Source: Deltaproteobacteria bacterium | Lineage (GTDB): Bacteria; Desulfobacterota; GWC2-55-46; DRQE01 | Direction: 5' to 3' | DNA: 8,681 nucleotides | NCBI GenBank assembly: GCA_030631875.1 | Contig: DAOVKH010000062.1 | Location: 1-8,681 of the forward strand | In this document: one piece after another, positions 1-5,777 of the stretch | Position numbering within the stretch: position 1 is the stretch's first letter | Layout of the letters: every line of letters begins with the position of its first letter | Notes under the pieces: model-generated | What the model was told of the DNA's origin: nothing | Database searches by the model: none | The model's input: only the letters and a program-made list of their open reading frames with translations | Program-made: the position numbers and the translations under genes

Positions 1-2
1 GC

Positions 3-164
3 ATAATCAGTGTCGACACAAATAGTGACTTTATAGATAACCGTGTAAGCGGTGCCGCCACGTGCTACGTTTTTAACTCCACGACCAACCGCTACCGCGA
101 TAACATCGCGAGCAACTGTACAACAGCTTACTCAAGCGGTACAGATCTCGGCAATAACGACTAA
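3..164 (+). CDS. Partial secreted right-handed beta-helix protein, C-terminal end only
   Basis: An open frame enters from the left edge and stops at TAA (162-164), giving the last 53 residues of a protein whose start lies outside the window. It reads as Asn/Ser/Thr-rich repeats and ends in YRDNIASNCTTAYSSGTDLG followed by NND. This is clearly homologous to the end of the next gene (YRDNIASAVTTGYYSATGTN, then LGNNH), and the similarity is also visible in the DNA (taccgcga.aacat.gc.agc in both). A turn with NRVSGA matches NRVSDA in the paralogue. The family is parallel beta-helix proteins (pectate-lyase-like fold, PbH1-type repeats), usually exported. The substrate or role is unknown; a carbohydrate-active or surface function is possible but not shown. 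The frame and relationship are well supported, the function is not. Confidence 0.75.
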   Translation: MISVDTNSDFIDNRVSGAATCYVFNSTTNRYRDNIASNCTTAYSSGTDLGNND

Positions 165-232
165 GGACAAGTCAAGGATGGGGTTAGGTATTCTCTTTTA
201 TAACCCCCTAAAAAAACGCATAGGAGCTAATT

Positions 233-1192
233 ATGAATACATATAGATTTAAATATTTAGTAATCTCTGCCGTCCTTGCCTTGGCCTTCTTTATTATGCC
301 GACGGTAGCGATGGCACAGACGACGATGTGCGACGCAAGCGGCGCGGTCGGTAGCGGCGACGGCGAGATAACCGCATCTGACATTCCGCTTACCATATCG
401 GACTCTGGCGTATACTGCCTCACTGAGGATATATTTGCAAATATACCTAAATACACTGTGAGCGCAGCTATAGAGATAACCTCAGATAACGTTGTTCTCG
501 ACCTCAACGGACACATACTTGATAACTACACCAGTGGTAATGATTCAGGAGTGATAGGTATCTACAATAGTTCTACGTCAGATAATATCACCATAAAGAA
601 CGGCACCATTAGCCATTTTTATTATGGAATCAATATTCTCGGGGACAACCATCTCGTAGAGGATATGACCATCATAAATGCCGTCTCGTTTGGTATACAT
701 ATATCCTCTGCCGACCAAGCTATCGTCCGAAATAATCGTATCATGGGCACAGGTTGGGGTGATTACAGAGGTTCCGCCTTTGGGATAAATGGTAACAATA
801 GCAACAATACAGTCTGTACTAACAACCATATTAGCAATACTCACGGGAGTTCCGGTGTTGGTGTTGGAATCCAACTAAGCGGATCTAACTTACTAATACT
901 AAATAATCATATCTCCAACACCTCATCAGAAACTACATATGCTAAGGGAATAATAATAGCGGGGAGTAGTTCTTCAGCCATTATAGAGGGTAACTCGTCA
1001 CGTGGACACTCAGGAACAACAAGTGCCGGCATATATGCTGAATCTGCCGATTCTGTACTTGCAGTAAACAACCGTGTATCCGATGCAGCTTTGGGATTTA
1101 GGTTCAGAGGTGCATACCGCGACAACATAGCAAGCGCGGTTACGACAGGTTACTACTCAGCAACAGGCACGAACCTCGGCAATAACCACTGA
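233..1192 (+). CDS. Secreted right-handed parallel beta-helix repeat protein
   Basis: This 319-residue protein begins with a clear signal peptide: a basic start (YRFKY), a hydrophobic core at about residues 9-24 and a type I cleavage site AMA|QT after residue 28. Export across the inner membrane is therefore expected. A short segment with Cys33 and Cys62 (GVYCLTEDI) could carry a disulfide. From about residue 70 to the end, successive beta-helix coils are visible, with recurring turns such as NNRIMGTG, NNHISNT (twice) and NNRVSDA, typical of PbH1/pectate-lyase-like folds. The end (YRDNIAS ... GTNLGNN) is shared with the gene just upstream, so the two are tandem paralogues. The ATG is chosen because AGGAG (223-227) lies 5 bases before it and the signal peptide starts there. 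I see no recognisable catalytic signature of a polysaccharide lyase. It could be an enzyme, an adhesin or a structural surface protein. The fold is confident, the function unassigned. Confidence 0.82.
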   Translation: MNTYRFKYLVISAVLALAFFIMPTVAMAQTTMCDASGAVGSGDGEITASDIPLTISDSGVYCLTEDIFANIPKYTVSAAIEITSDNVVLDLNGHILDNYTSGNDSGVIGIYNSSTSDNITIKNGTISHFYYGINILGDNHLVEDMTIINAVSFGIHISSADQAIVRNNRIMGTGWGDYRGSAFGINGNNSNNTVCTNNHISNTHGSSGVGVGIQLSGSNLLILNNHISNTSSETTYAKGIIIAGSSSSAIIEGNSSRGHSGTTSAGIYAESADSVLAVNNRVSDAALGFRFRGAYRDNIASAVTTGYYSATGTNLGNNH

Positions 1193-1222
1193 GGTTGTAA
1201 AGAAAGCATCTCATCATCAAAT

Positions 1223-1256
1223 AAAATCCCCCGTGCCTTTAGGCACGGGGGATTTT
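1223..1256. terminator. Perfect 15-bp rho-independent terminator hairpin
   Basis: AAAATCCCCCGTGCC (1223-1237) and GGCACGGGGGATTTT (1242-1256) are exact reverse complements around a TTTA loop. The stem is GC-rich in the middle and ends in a T run on either strand. It lies 30 bases after the beta-helix stop codon and would end that transcript. Because it is symmetrical, it could also stop leftward transcription from the CDF gene, whose stop codon lies about 250 bases to its right. Confidence 0.9.
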
Positions 1257-1505
1257 AATGTCGGCACTAATACTTCCCTCTTATCTGAACGACAAAGCTG
1301 GGCGACAAAGAAAAAGACAAAAAAAGAACCTGAAACAAGCTCAGAGGGACAGCTAATCTAAAGCGGCAATGAGAATTGGTCGTATTCGAGGAGTCAGAGG
1401 GCTCTTCGCACGCGAGGAGTGAAGAATGAGTCGTACTTAAAGGTACGTCGAATGATTTCACGACGAGCGTAACGAAGAAGACGGGCAATTATCGCGCCGC
1501 ACTAC
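1257..1505. other. Intergenic stretch without a convincing gene
   Basis: About 250 bases between the terminator and the end of the CDF gene, or just over 300 counting from the beta-helix stop. A minus-strand open frame of 73 codons (1488 to 1267) starts at TTG without a ribosome binding site and has low-complexity Ser/Leu/Phe composition, so I do not call it. Visible structure includes an A/G-rich run at about 1307-1340, a CAAT-GAGA-ATTG stem-loop (1367-1378), the direct repeat CGAGGAGT at 1387-1394 and 1413-1420, the repeat GTCGTA at 1379-1384 and 1430-1435, and a small hairpin CGTAC-ttaaag-GTACG (1432-1447). It may be a transcribed trailer of the CDF gene, a dispersed intergenic repeat or a non-coding RNA. 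None of these is proven. Confidence 0.5.
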
Positions 1506-2462
1506 TTATCGTGCCGGCTTAGCCGCACTGGTGGCAGATAAACTCTCAGCTTCGATATAAATCTTCTTAACAGCCGGTACGGCCTGCTTAAGGCGGCGTT
1601 CTATCTTATCCACTGCCTCTTCCACGCCGTCTGTGGATAGGCCGTCTATGAACTCCACGTCGAGGTTTACGAGTATCTCATCAGGGCCCATGTGCATCGT
1701 CATGAGGCTTCCGGCCTTATTTATCTCAGGGATGGAGGTCAATGCACGGCGCATGGCCTCAATGTCTTCTGCAGTTGCACTCTCGCCTATAAGGAGCTCC
1801 TTGGTCTCACGAGCCAGCAATACGGCTACGCCAAGGAGGAGCACGCCGATGGCAATACTCGTTGCGCCATCTATATAGATATTGCCGGTATAGTATGACA
1901 GGCCAAGACCAAAAAGTGCGAGGGTCAACCCTGTGAGTGCGGCCGAGTCCTCGAAGAGTACGACCATGACGGTCGGGTTCTTCGTCCGTACGGCCATATC
2001 TATGAAGCCGAAGAGCCCCTTCTTTGTCTTGAGCTTGCTGGCTTCTTTATATGCCACCGTAAAGGCGTAGGCCTCAAAGACCATCGCCCCCAAGAGTACT
2101 GCGACAGATAGCGTATAGGAACGAATCTCCTCCGGGTGGAGTATCCTATCGACTCCTTTATATATAGAGAATACAGCGCCTACGAAGAATATCGAGACGG
2201 CAACGACAAAGGACCAAAAGTATATCTCCTTGCCGTAACCAAATGGGTGGCGTTCATCGGGCGGACGCTTCGAGCGGTTCATGCCGAAGAGAAGGAGTAC
2301 CTGGTTGGCCGTATCGGCCGTTGAGTGAAGGGCTTCGGCAAAGATGGCGGCACTGCCCGAAAAGAAGGCGGCCAGAAACTTCATCACCATTATAATACCG
2401 TTACCAAATAATGCGGCGTAGATGACCTTCTTGTCACCCGAGCCTTTAGCCTTTACCTTCAA
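1506..2462 (-). CDS. Cation diffusion facilitator (CDF) family metal transporter
   Basis: Inner-membrane divalent metal/proton antiporter of the CDF family; Zn2+ is the commonest substrate, but Mn, Fe, Co or others are possible. With the start chosen here the protein has 318 residues. Transmembrane segments alternate with short loops. TM2 carries the metal-site pattern HSTAD (His46, Asp50). The loop RHPFGYGKEIYFWSF is highly characteristic of the bacterial branch resembling SLC30A9/ZnT9. TM5 has VVLFEDSAAL (Glu171/Asp172), and a basic loop before it (KLKTKKG) faces the cytoplasm. From about residue 230 to the end lies the cytoplasmic dimerisation domain (MHMGPDEILVNLDVEF). Start: the longest frame begins at TTG 2474, but a perfect GGAGG (2472-2468) lies inside that extension, 5 bases before an in-frame TTG at 2462, which I prefer. 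The gene is transcribed alone, away from the permease operon, from its own promoter. The substrate cannot be read from the sequence. Confidence 0.92.
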   Translation of the reverse strand: MKVKAKGSGDKKVIYAALFGNGIIMVMKFLAAFFSGSAAIFAEALHSTADTANQVLLLFGMNRSKRPPDERHPFGYGKEIYFWSFVVAVSIFFVGAVFSIYKGVDRILHPEEIRSYTLSVAVLLGAMVFEAYAFTVAYKEASKLKTKKGLFGFIDMAVRTKNPTVMVVLFEDSAALTGLTLALFGLGLSYYTGNIYIDGATSIAIGVLLLGVAVLLARETKELLIGESATAEDIEAMRRALTSIPEINKAGSLMTMHMGPDEILVNLDVEFIDGLSTDGVEEAVDKIERRLKQAVPAVKKIYIEAESLSATSAAKPAR

Positions 2463-2467
2463 GCAGA

Positions 2468-2472
2468 CCTCC
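2468..2472 (-). promoter_or_regulatory. Ribosome binding site deciding the TTG start of the CDF gene
   Basis: On the minus strand GGAGG is followed by TCTGC and then TTG (2462-2460). This spacing of five bases is suitable, whereas the longer start at 2474 would put the Shine-Dalgarno motif inside the coding region and has no good motif ahead of it. Confidence 0.7.
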
Positions 2473-2511
2473 AATAGAGTCGCCCATAAAACAATTAGCG
2501 GACGGAATATA

Positions 2512-2541
2512 ACTATATACGATAGAGGCAGTAATAGTCAA
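2512..2541 (-). promoter_or_regulatory. Sigma-70-type promoter for the CDF transporter gene
   Basis: On the minus strand TTGACT (2541-2536) is followed after 16 bases by TATATA (2519-2514), or after 18 bases by TATAGT (2517-2512). Transcription would begin near 2505, giving a leader of about 40 bases that contains the GGAGG site. No operator for a metal-responsive regulator was recognised. Confidence 0.6.
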
Positions 2542-2582
2542 TAGAAACTGTCCAAAAAGCCGCGTACGAATAAGACCGAAAA

Positions 2583-2614
2583 CCCTTGACATAGACAGGC
2601 TAACCCCATATAGT
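2583..2614 (+). promoter_or_regulatory. Promoter before the permease, with overlapping sigma-70 and sigma-32-like elements
   Basis: TTGACA (2586-2591), a 17-base spacer and TATAGT (2609-2614) make a near-consensus sigma-70 promoter. The same bases also read CCCTTGA (2583-2589), 14 bases, then CCCCATAT (2604-2611). This resembles the sigma-32 heat-shock consensus (CTTGAA, 13-17 bases, CCCCATnT). Transcription would begin near 2620, about 55 bases before the permease start. The sigma-70 reading is firm; the heat-shock reading is inference from motif likeness. Confidence 0.72.
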
Positions 2615-2674
2615 ACTATTACTTTTTCCCTATATTTTACTTACTATATTCTTACTAAAAGAAGGTACTTAAAA

Positions 2675-3952
2675 ATGGAACTTAACGTAATCACCGCACT
2701 ACTGATATTCATAGCCGTATACGCCCTGCTCATATGGGATAAGCACGACAGAGCGGTCGTATCTCTCTTAGGCGCCGGCATCATGGTCATGCTCGGCATA
2801 CTAAACCAAAAGGCCGCCGTCCACGGCATTGACTTTAACACGCTTGGGCTTCTGGTCGGGATGATGGCAATAGTATGTGTCTGCCAAAAGACCGGGATGT
2901 TCCAATACCTGGCCATCAAGAGTGCCAAGATGGCAAAGGGTGAACCTTGGCGAATACTCCTTTACCTTGCAATCGTTACGGCCGTACTCTCTGCTCTACT
3001 CGATAACGTAACGACCGTGCTCCTCATAGCCCCGATAACGCTACTCATAACCGACGAGATAGAGGTTAGCCCGTATCCGTTCTTATTCACGCAGATATTG
3101 GCCTCGAATATCGGAGGAGCGGCCACCCTAATCGGTGATCCGCCGAATATAATGATAGGCAGTGCCAAAGGCTTTAGCTTCATGGACTTCATCATAAATG
3201 CGGCACCTCTAATGCCCATCGTATTCGTAGCGACCCTCGTCATCATATACTTGATATATGGCCGAAAGATGCGTATTGACCAGAAGCACGTAGACCGCAT
3301 AATGGCATTCCGTGAAAAAGACGCCATAACCGACGTAAAGCTCTTGAAGAAGTGTCTCGTAGTGCTTGGCCTTGTGATAGTAGCCTTCATGGTTCACGGC
3401 CTTCTCCACTTAGAGGCGGCAACCATTGCCATGACGGGTGCGGCAATACTCATACTCGTAACAAAGGACGACTTCCACGAGATAATGACCAAGGTCGAGT
3501 GGACGACCATCTTCTTCTTCGCAGGGCTATTCATATTGGTACACGGCCTCGTCGAGGTCGGCATCATAGACGCAATGGCAGAGAAGATGCTGGCACTGAC
3601 GGACGGAGACGTTCGAGCTACCGCCATCTATACGCTCTGGCTATCGGGTATAGCCTCGGCACTCGTCGATAATATACCGTTCGTTGCCACAATGATACCG
3701 CTGATAGAGAACATGGAGCCGGCACTCGGCGGCCTGGAAGCAACGATGCCCGTTTGGTGGGCACTTGCCATAGGCGCGTGTCTCGGCGGAAACGGCTCTA
3801 TCATAGGAGCTTCGGCAAATGTCATAGTAGCGGGCTTTGCCGCAAGGAGTGGGCACCCCATAGGCTTCATAAAGTTCATGAAGTTAGCCTTCCCGCTCAT
3901 GCTAATGTCGATACTCATGGCACACATATACATCGTACTAAGGTATCTTTAA
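2675..3952 (+). CDS. ArsB/NhaD-type ion permease (SLC13-like, ion transporter superfamily)
   Basis: An integral inner-membrane protein of 425 residues, the usual length for the ArsB/NhaD group, with about ten to twelve hydrophobic segments. It shows the inverted two-repeat plan of the family. Repeat 1 has SALLDNVTTVLLIAPITLLI (Asp110-Asn111) and NIGGAATLIGDPPN (145-158). Repeat 2 has SALVDNIPFVATMIPLI (Asp332-Asn333) and GGNGSIIGASAN (371-382). These unwound Asn/Gly/Pro-rich motifs form the substrate site in relatives. A charged cytoplasmic linker lies at about 197-225. Relatives include arsenite efflux pumps, Na+/H+ antiporters of the NhaD kind and anion or dicarboxylate carriers, and the sequence does not decide among them. 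No ars regulator or reductase is nearby, which weakens an arsenic role. GAAGG (2661-2665) precedes the ATG. It is the first gene of the rightward cluster and is followed by a CBS-domain gene, suggesting possible nucleotide-sensing control. Confidence 0.88.
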   Translation: MELNVITALLIFIAVYALLIWDKHDRAVVSLLGAGIMVMLGILNQKAAVHGIDFNTLGLLVGMMAIVCVCQKTGMFQYLAIKSAKMAKGEPWRILLYLAIVTAVLSALLDNVTTVLLIAPITLLITDEIEVSPYPFLFTQILASNIGGAATLIGDPPNIMIGSAKGFSFMDFIINAAPLMPIVFVATLVIIYLIYGRKMRIDQKHVDRIMAFREKDAITDVKLLKKCLVVLGLVIVAFMVHGLLHLEAATIAMTGAAILILVTKDDFHEIMTKVEWTTIFFFAGLFILVHGLVEVGIIDAMAEKMLALTDGDVRATAIYTLWLSGIASALVDNIPFVATMIPLIENMEPALGGLEATMPVWWALAIGACLGGNGSIIGASANVIVAGFAARSGHPIGFIKFMKLAFPLMLMSILMAHIYIVLRYL

Positions 3953-3953
3953 A

Positions 3954-3980
3954 AGATAGAAATAAGTTCTATTTTAGTTT
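3954..3980 (+). terminator. Possible weak terminator after the permease gene
   Basis: AGATAGAA (3954-3961) can pair with TTCTATTT (3967-3974), eight pairs including one G-U, around a five-base loop, followed by a T-rich run (TAGTTTT). The stem is AT-rich and would be weak, so partial read-through into the CBS gene is likely. Confidence 0.35.
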
Positions 3981-3985
3981 TCTTC

Positions 3986-3994
3986 TGATATAAT
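3986..3994 (+). promoter_or_regulatory. Extended -10 promoter before the CBS gene
   Basis: TGATATAAT contains a perfect TATAAT (3989-3994) with the extended TGn element. There is no good -35 box at the normal distance (GTTCTA at 3966-3971), which extended -10 promoters can tolerate. Transcription would start near 4001, some 23 bases before the ATG. This would give the CBS-hemW genes transcripts independent of the permease promoter. Confidence 0.55.
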
Positions 3995-4023
3995 GTAGAA
4001 ACACTTAAAGAAGGCAGGTAACT

Positions 4024-4515
4024 ATGTTAGCAGCAAATATAATGACGACAAAGGTCTTGAGCCTAACGCCGGAGAATACCGTTGGAGAGGCTATAGAGGC
4101 GCTAGCTGAGAATAAGATACGCCAGATTCCCGTGCTCGATGCCGATAAGAAGCTCCTTGGGCTTATAACCTCACGTACACTTATGCAGGCCATACTTCCG
4201 GCCTACATAACCAAAGGATACCTGAAGGACGTTAGGTTTGCCCCTGAGCTTACTCAATTTGTCGAGAACCTCGAAAACCTTAAGGACAAGCCACTCATTG
4301 AGTTCTTAGGCACACGCGGCAAGGATGACTTCTTTGCCAAAGAGTATGACACCGTAGGCCCTGAGACCTCCACTATGGAGATAGCCGCCATATTCGTAAA
4401 TATCGAAAAGCCCGTCGATCGCATCCTCGTCTTAGACGACGAGAACCGCGTACTCGGCATAATATCACCGGTAGATGTATTCAGAAGGCTTTGGAAACAA
4501 TCAAAGACAGACTGA
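4024..4515 (+). CDS. Two-CBS-domain protein
   Basis: A soluble 163-residue protein made almost entirely of a CBS pair (Bateman module). The first CBS domain covers about residues 1-60 (IMTTKVLSLTPENTVGEAIE ... RQIPVLDADKKLLGLITSRT) and the second about 107-160 (VGPETSTMEIAAIF ... DRILVLDDENRVLGIISPVD). A roughly 40-residue linker rich in charged residues (LENLKDKPLIEFLG) lies between them. Such modules bind adenine nucleotides or related ligands and report energy state to a partner. No enzyme or channel domain is attached, so it would act in trans. AAGGCAGG (4011-4018) precedes the ATG, and the end overlaps hemW by about 25 bases, implying translational coupling. The upstream neighbour is an ion permease, a plausible but unproven partner. 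Confidence 0.87.
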   Translation: MLAANIMTTKVLSLTPENTVGEAIEALAENKIRQIPVLDADKKLLGLITSRTLMQAILPAYITKGYLKDVRFAPELTQFVENLENLKDKPLIEFLGTRGKDDFFAKEYDTVGPETSTMEIAAIFVNIEKPVDRILVLDDENRVLGIISPVDVFRRLWKQSKTD

Positions 4516-5678
4516 GAGCTACGTCCATATACTGCCACCTTCCTTTCTGCAAGAGCAAGTGTCCGTACTGCGACTTTAACTCCATCGCGATAGACGACCC
4601 AAGGCAACTCGAAGAGATAGAAGCAACCTACCTCGATGCCGTCCTTAGAGAGCTTAAAGATATCTCAACTGACGAGAGCATCTTAGCGGTAAGGCAACCG
4701 CCAAGCTCCGTATACTTTGGCGGAGGCACACCATCATTAATGTCGCCAAGGTTCTTTGAGACCCTACTCTCCGCAATAGAAGACCAAGTCGGTAGATTAG
4801 ATAATACAGAGATAACAATCGAAGCCAACCCCGACTCAATAGACCTAAATAAACTGCGAGAGTATAGAAAGCTTGGCATCAACCGCTTGAGCATAGGCAT
4901 CCAATCACTAAATGACAGAGACTTAAAGGTATTAGGACGCCCTCATACGGCAAAAGAAGCCATAGATGCCTTCAAAGCCGCACGCAAGGCAGGCTTTGAG
5001 AACATCTCCATAGACTTGATATTCGCCCTACCCGACCAAAGCCTCGGTGAGTGGGAGGCTGTACTTAAAGAGGCCGCCTCACTCGAAGCCGAGCACATCT
5101 CCATATACGGCCTGACGATAGAAGAAGGCACGCCATTTATGGCAAGTAAGGAGCGAGGAGAGATTAAACCCTCCCCTGAAGCCCTTGAGATAGAGATGTA
5201 CGAACGAGCCGTAGAGCAATTAACCAAGCACGGCTACACGCGCTACGAGATATCGAACTTCGCCATGCCCTCAAGGGAAAGCCGCCACAATAGCGGCTAC
5301 TGGACGGGACGAGACTATATAGGGCTCGGCGCGGGGGCGCACTCATATGTAAGCAGCCCCGACTTTGGCAAAAGGTACTGGAACACCTCTGACGTAGCAG
5401 AATACATCACAGCTACGGCACGATTAGAGCGCGTAGCGGGCCAAGAATTGCTTACTAAAGAAGAGGCCATGACAGAGGCACTTATGGTAGGGCTGAGGCT
5501 CACCAAGGGGATATCAATAGATGACTTCAAGGCTCGCTTCGGCGTTACGCCAATGGAGCTTTTGGACTATGAAAAACTCTTATCTCTCAACACCTTAGAA
5601 GTCCCGGAGGGTCAACTTCGATTGACAGATAAAGGAATACTCCTCTCAAATGAGATATTTAAAACTATATCTCCATAA
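4491..5678 (+). CDS. hemW: HemW, radical SAM heme chaperone
   Basis: A cytoplasmic radical SAM protein of 395 residues, near the usual HemW length, formerly annotated as an oxygen-independent coproporphyrinogen III oxidase. The [4Fe-4S] cluster motif CxxxCxxC is Cys20, Cys24, Cys27 within HLPFCKSKCPYCDFNS. The SAM-binding GGGTP is at 77-81, with EANPDS at 111-116, NRLSIGIQSLND at 131-142 and DLIFALPDQ at 175-183. The heme-binding HNxxYW signature appears as HNSGYW (266-271), followed by GLGAGAHSY (278-286). These separate HemW from true HemN oxidases. HemW binds heme and passes it to respiratory enzymes. Start: TTG at 4491, with AGAAGG (4483-4488) only two bases away, is the longest option. 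A CTG at 4512 overlapping the CBS stop codon (CTGA) is an alternative. The order hemW then hrcA-grpE is seen in several bacterial groups. Confidence 0.93.
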   Translation: METIKDRLRATSIYCHLPFCKSKCPYCDFNSIAIDDPRQLEEIEATYLDAVLRELKDISTDESILAVRQPPSSVYFGGGTPSLMSPRFFETLLSAIEDQVGRLDNTEITIEANPDSIDLNKLREYRKLGINRLSIGIQSLNDRDLKVLGRPHTAKEAIDAFKAARKAGFENISIDLIFALPDQSLGEWEAVLKEAASLEAEHISIYGLTIEEGTPFMASKERGEIKPSPEALEIEMYERAVEQLTKHGYTRYEISNFAMPSRESRHNSGYWTGRDYIGLGAGAHSYVSSPDFGKRYWNTSDVAEYITATARLERVAGQELLTKEEAMTEALMVGLRLTKGISIDDFKARFGVTPMELLDYEKLLSLNTLEVPEGQLRLTDKGILLSNEIFKTISP

Positions 5679-5700
5679 GTCTCTAATGAAGGCGTAGAGT

Positions 5701-5713
5701 GGTCGTTATGACC
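5701..5713. repeat. Short inverted repeat next to the hrcA promoter
   Basis: GGTC-gttat-GACC is a perfect 4-base dyad with a five-base gap ending one base before the -35 box of the hrcA promoter. It could be an operator half-site pair or chance; four-base arms are weak evidence. Confidence 0.25.
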
Positions 5714-5742
5714 TTGACAAGTTCCTCTATGGTTGGTATCTT
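5714..5742 (+). promoter_or_regulatory. Sigma-70-type promoter of hrcA-grpE-dnaJ
   Basis: A perfect TTGACA (5714-5719), a 17-base spacer and TATCTT (5737-5742) lie in the gap after hemW. Transcription would begin near 5749, only a few bases before the first ATG of the hrcA frame but about 29 bases before the ATG at 5778, supporting the later start. No CCCCAT element and no CIRCE operator are present here. Confidence 0.7.
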
Positions 5743-5765
5743 TTTACTTTGGGTAAATGCGCCGA

Positions 5766-5770
5766 AGAGG
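5766..5770 (+). promoter_or_regulatory. Ribosome binding site deciding the hrcA start
   Basis: AGAGG lies seven bases before ATG 5778, a good spacing. The earlier in-frame ATG at 5757 has no comparable motif and sits almost at the predicted transcription start. Confidence 0.6.
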
Positions 5771-5777
5771 CCATGTA

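Noticed and set aside
180..210. Hairpin GGGGTTA (180-186) with TAACCCC (201-207) before the beta-helix gene as a terminator or riboswitch
   Set aside because: The arms pair over seven bases with a 14-base loop, but the following tract is A-rich rather than T-rich on the plus strand, so it is not a rightward terminator. No riboswitch class fits its small size.
1267..1488. Minus-strand open frame of 73 codons after the CDF gene
   Set aside because: TTG start without a Shine-Dalgarno motif, low-complexity Ser/Leu/Phe composition, no recognisable family. Treated as non-coding.
2962..3390. 142-codon minus-strand open frame inside the permease gene
   Set aside because: Lies wholly opposite a well-supported membrane protein, with no ribosome site and no recognisable family.
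2675..3952. Specific assignment of the permease as ArsB or NhaD
   Set aside because: The shared motifs define the superfamily only. No ars genes surround it, and no substrate-defining residues can be judged by eye.
4491..5678. Oxygen-independent coproporphyrinogen III oxidase (hemN) as the identity of the radical SAM gene
   Set aside because: The CxxxCxxC motif alone would allow it, but HNSGYW and the overall length fit HemW, the heme chaperone, not the longer HemN.
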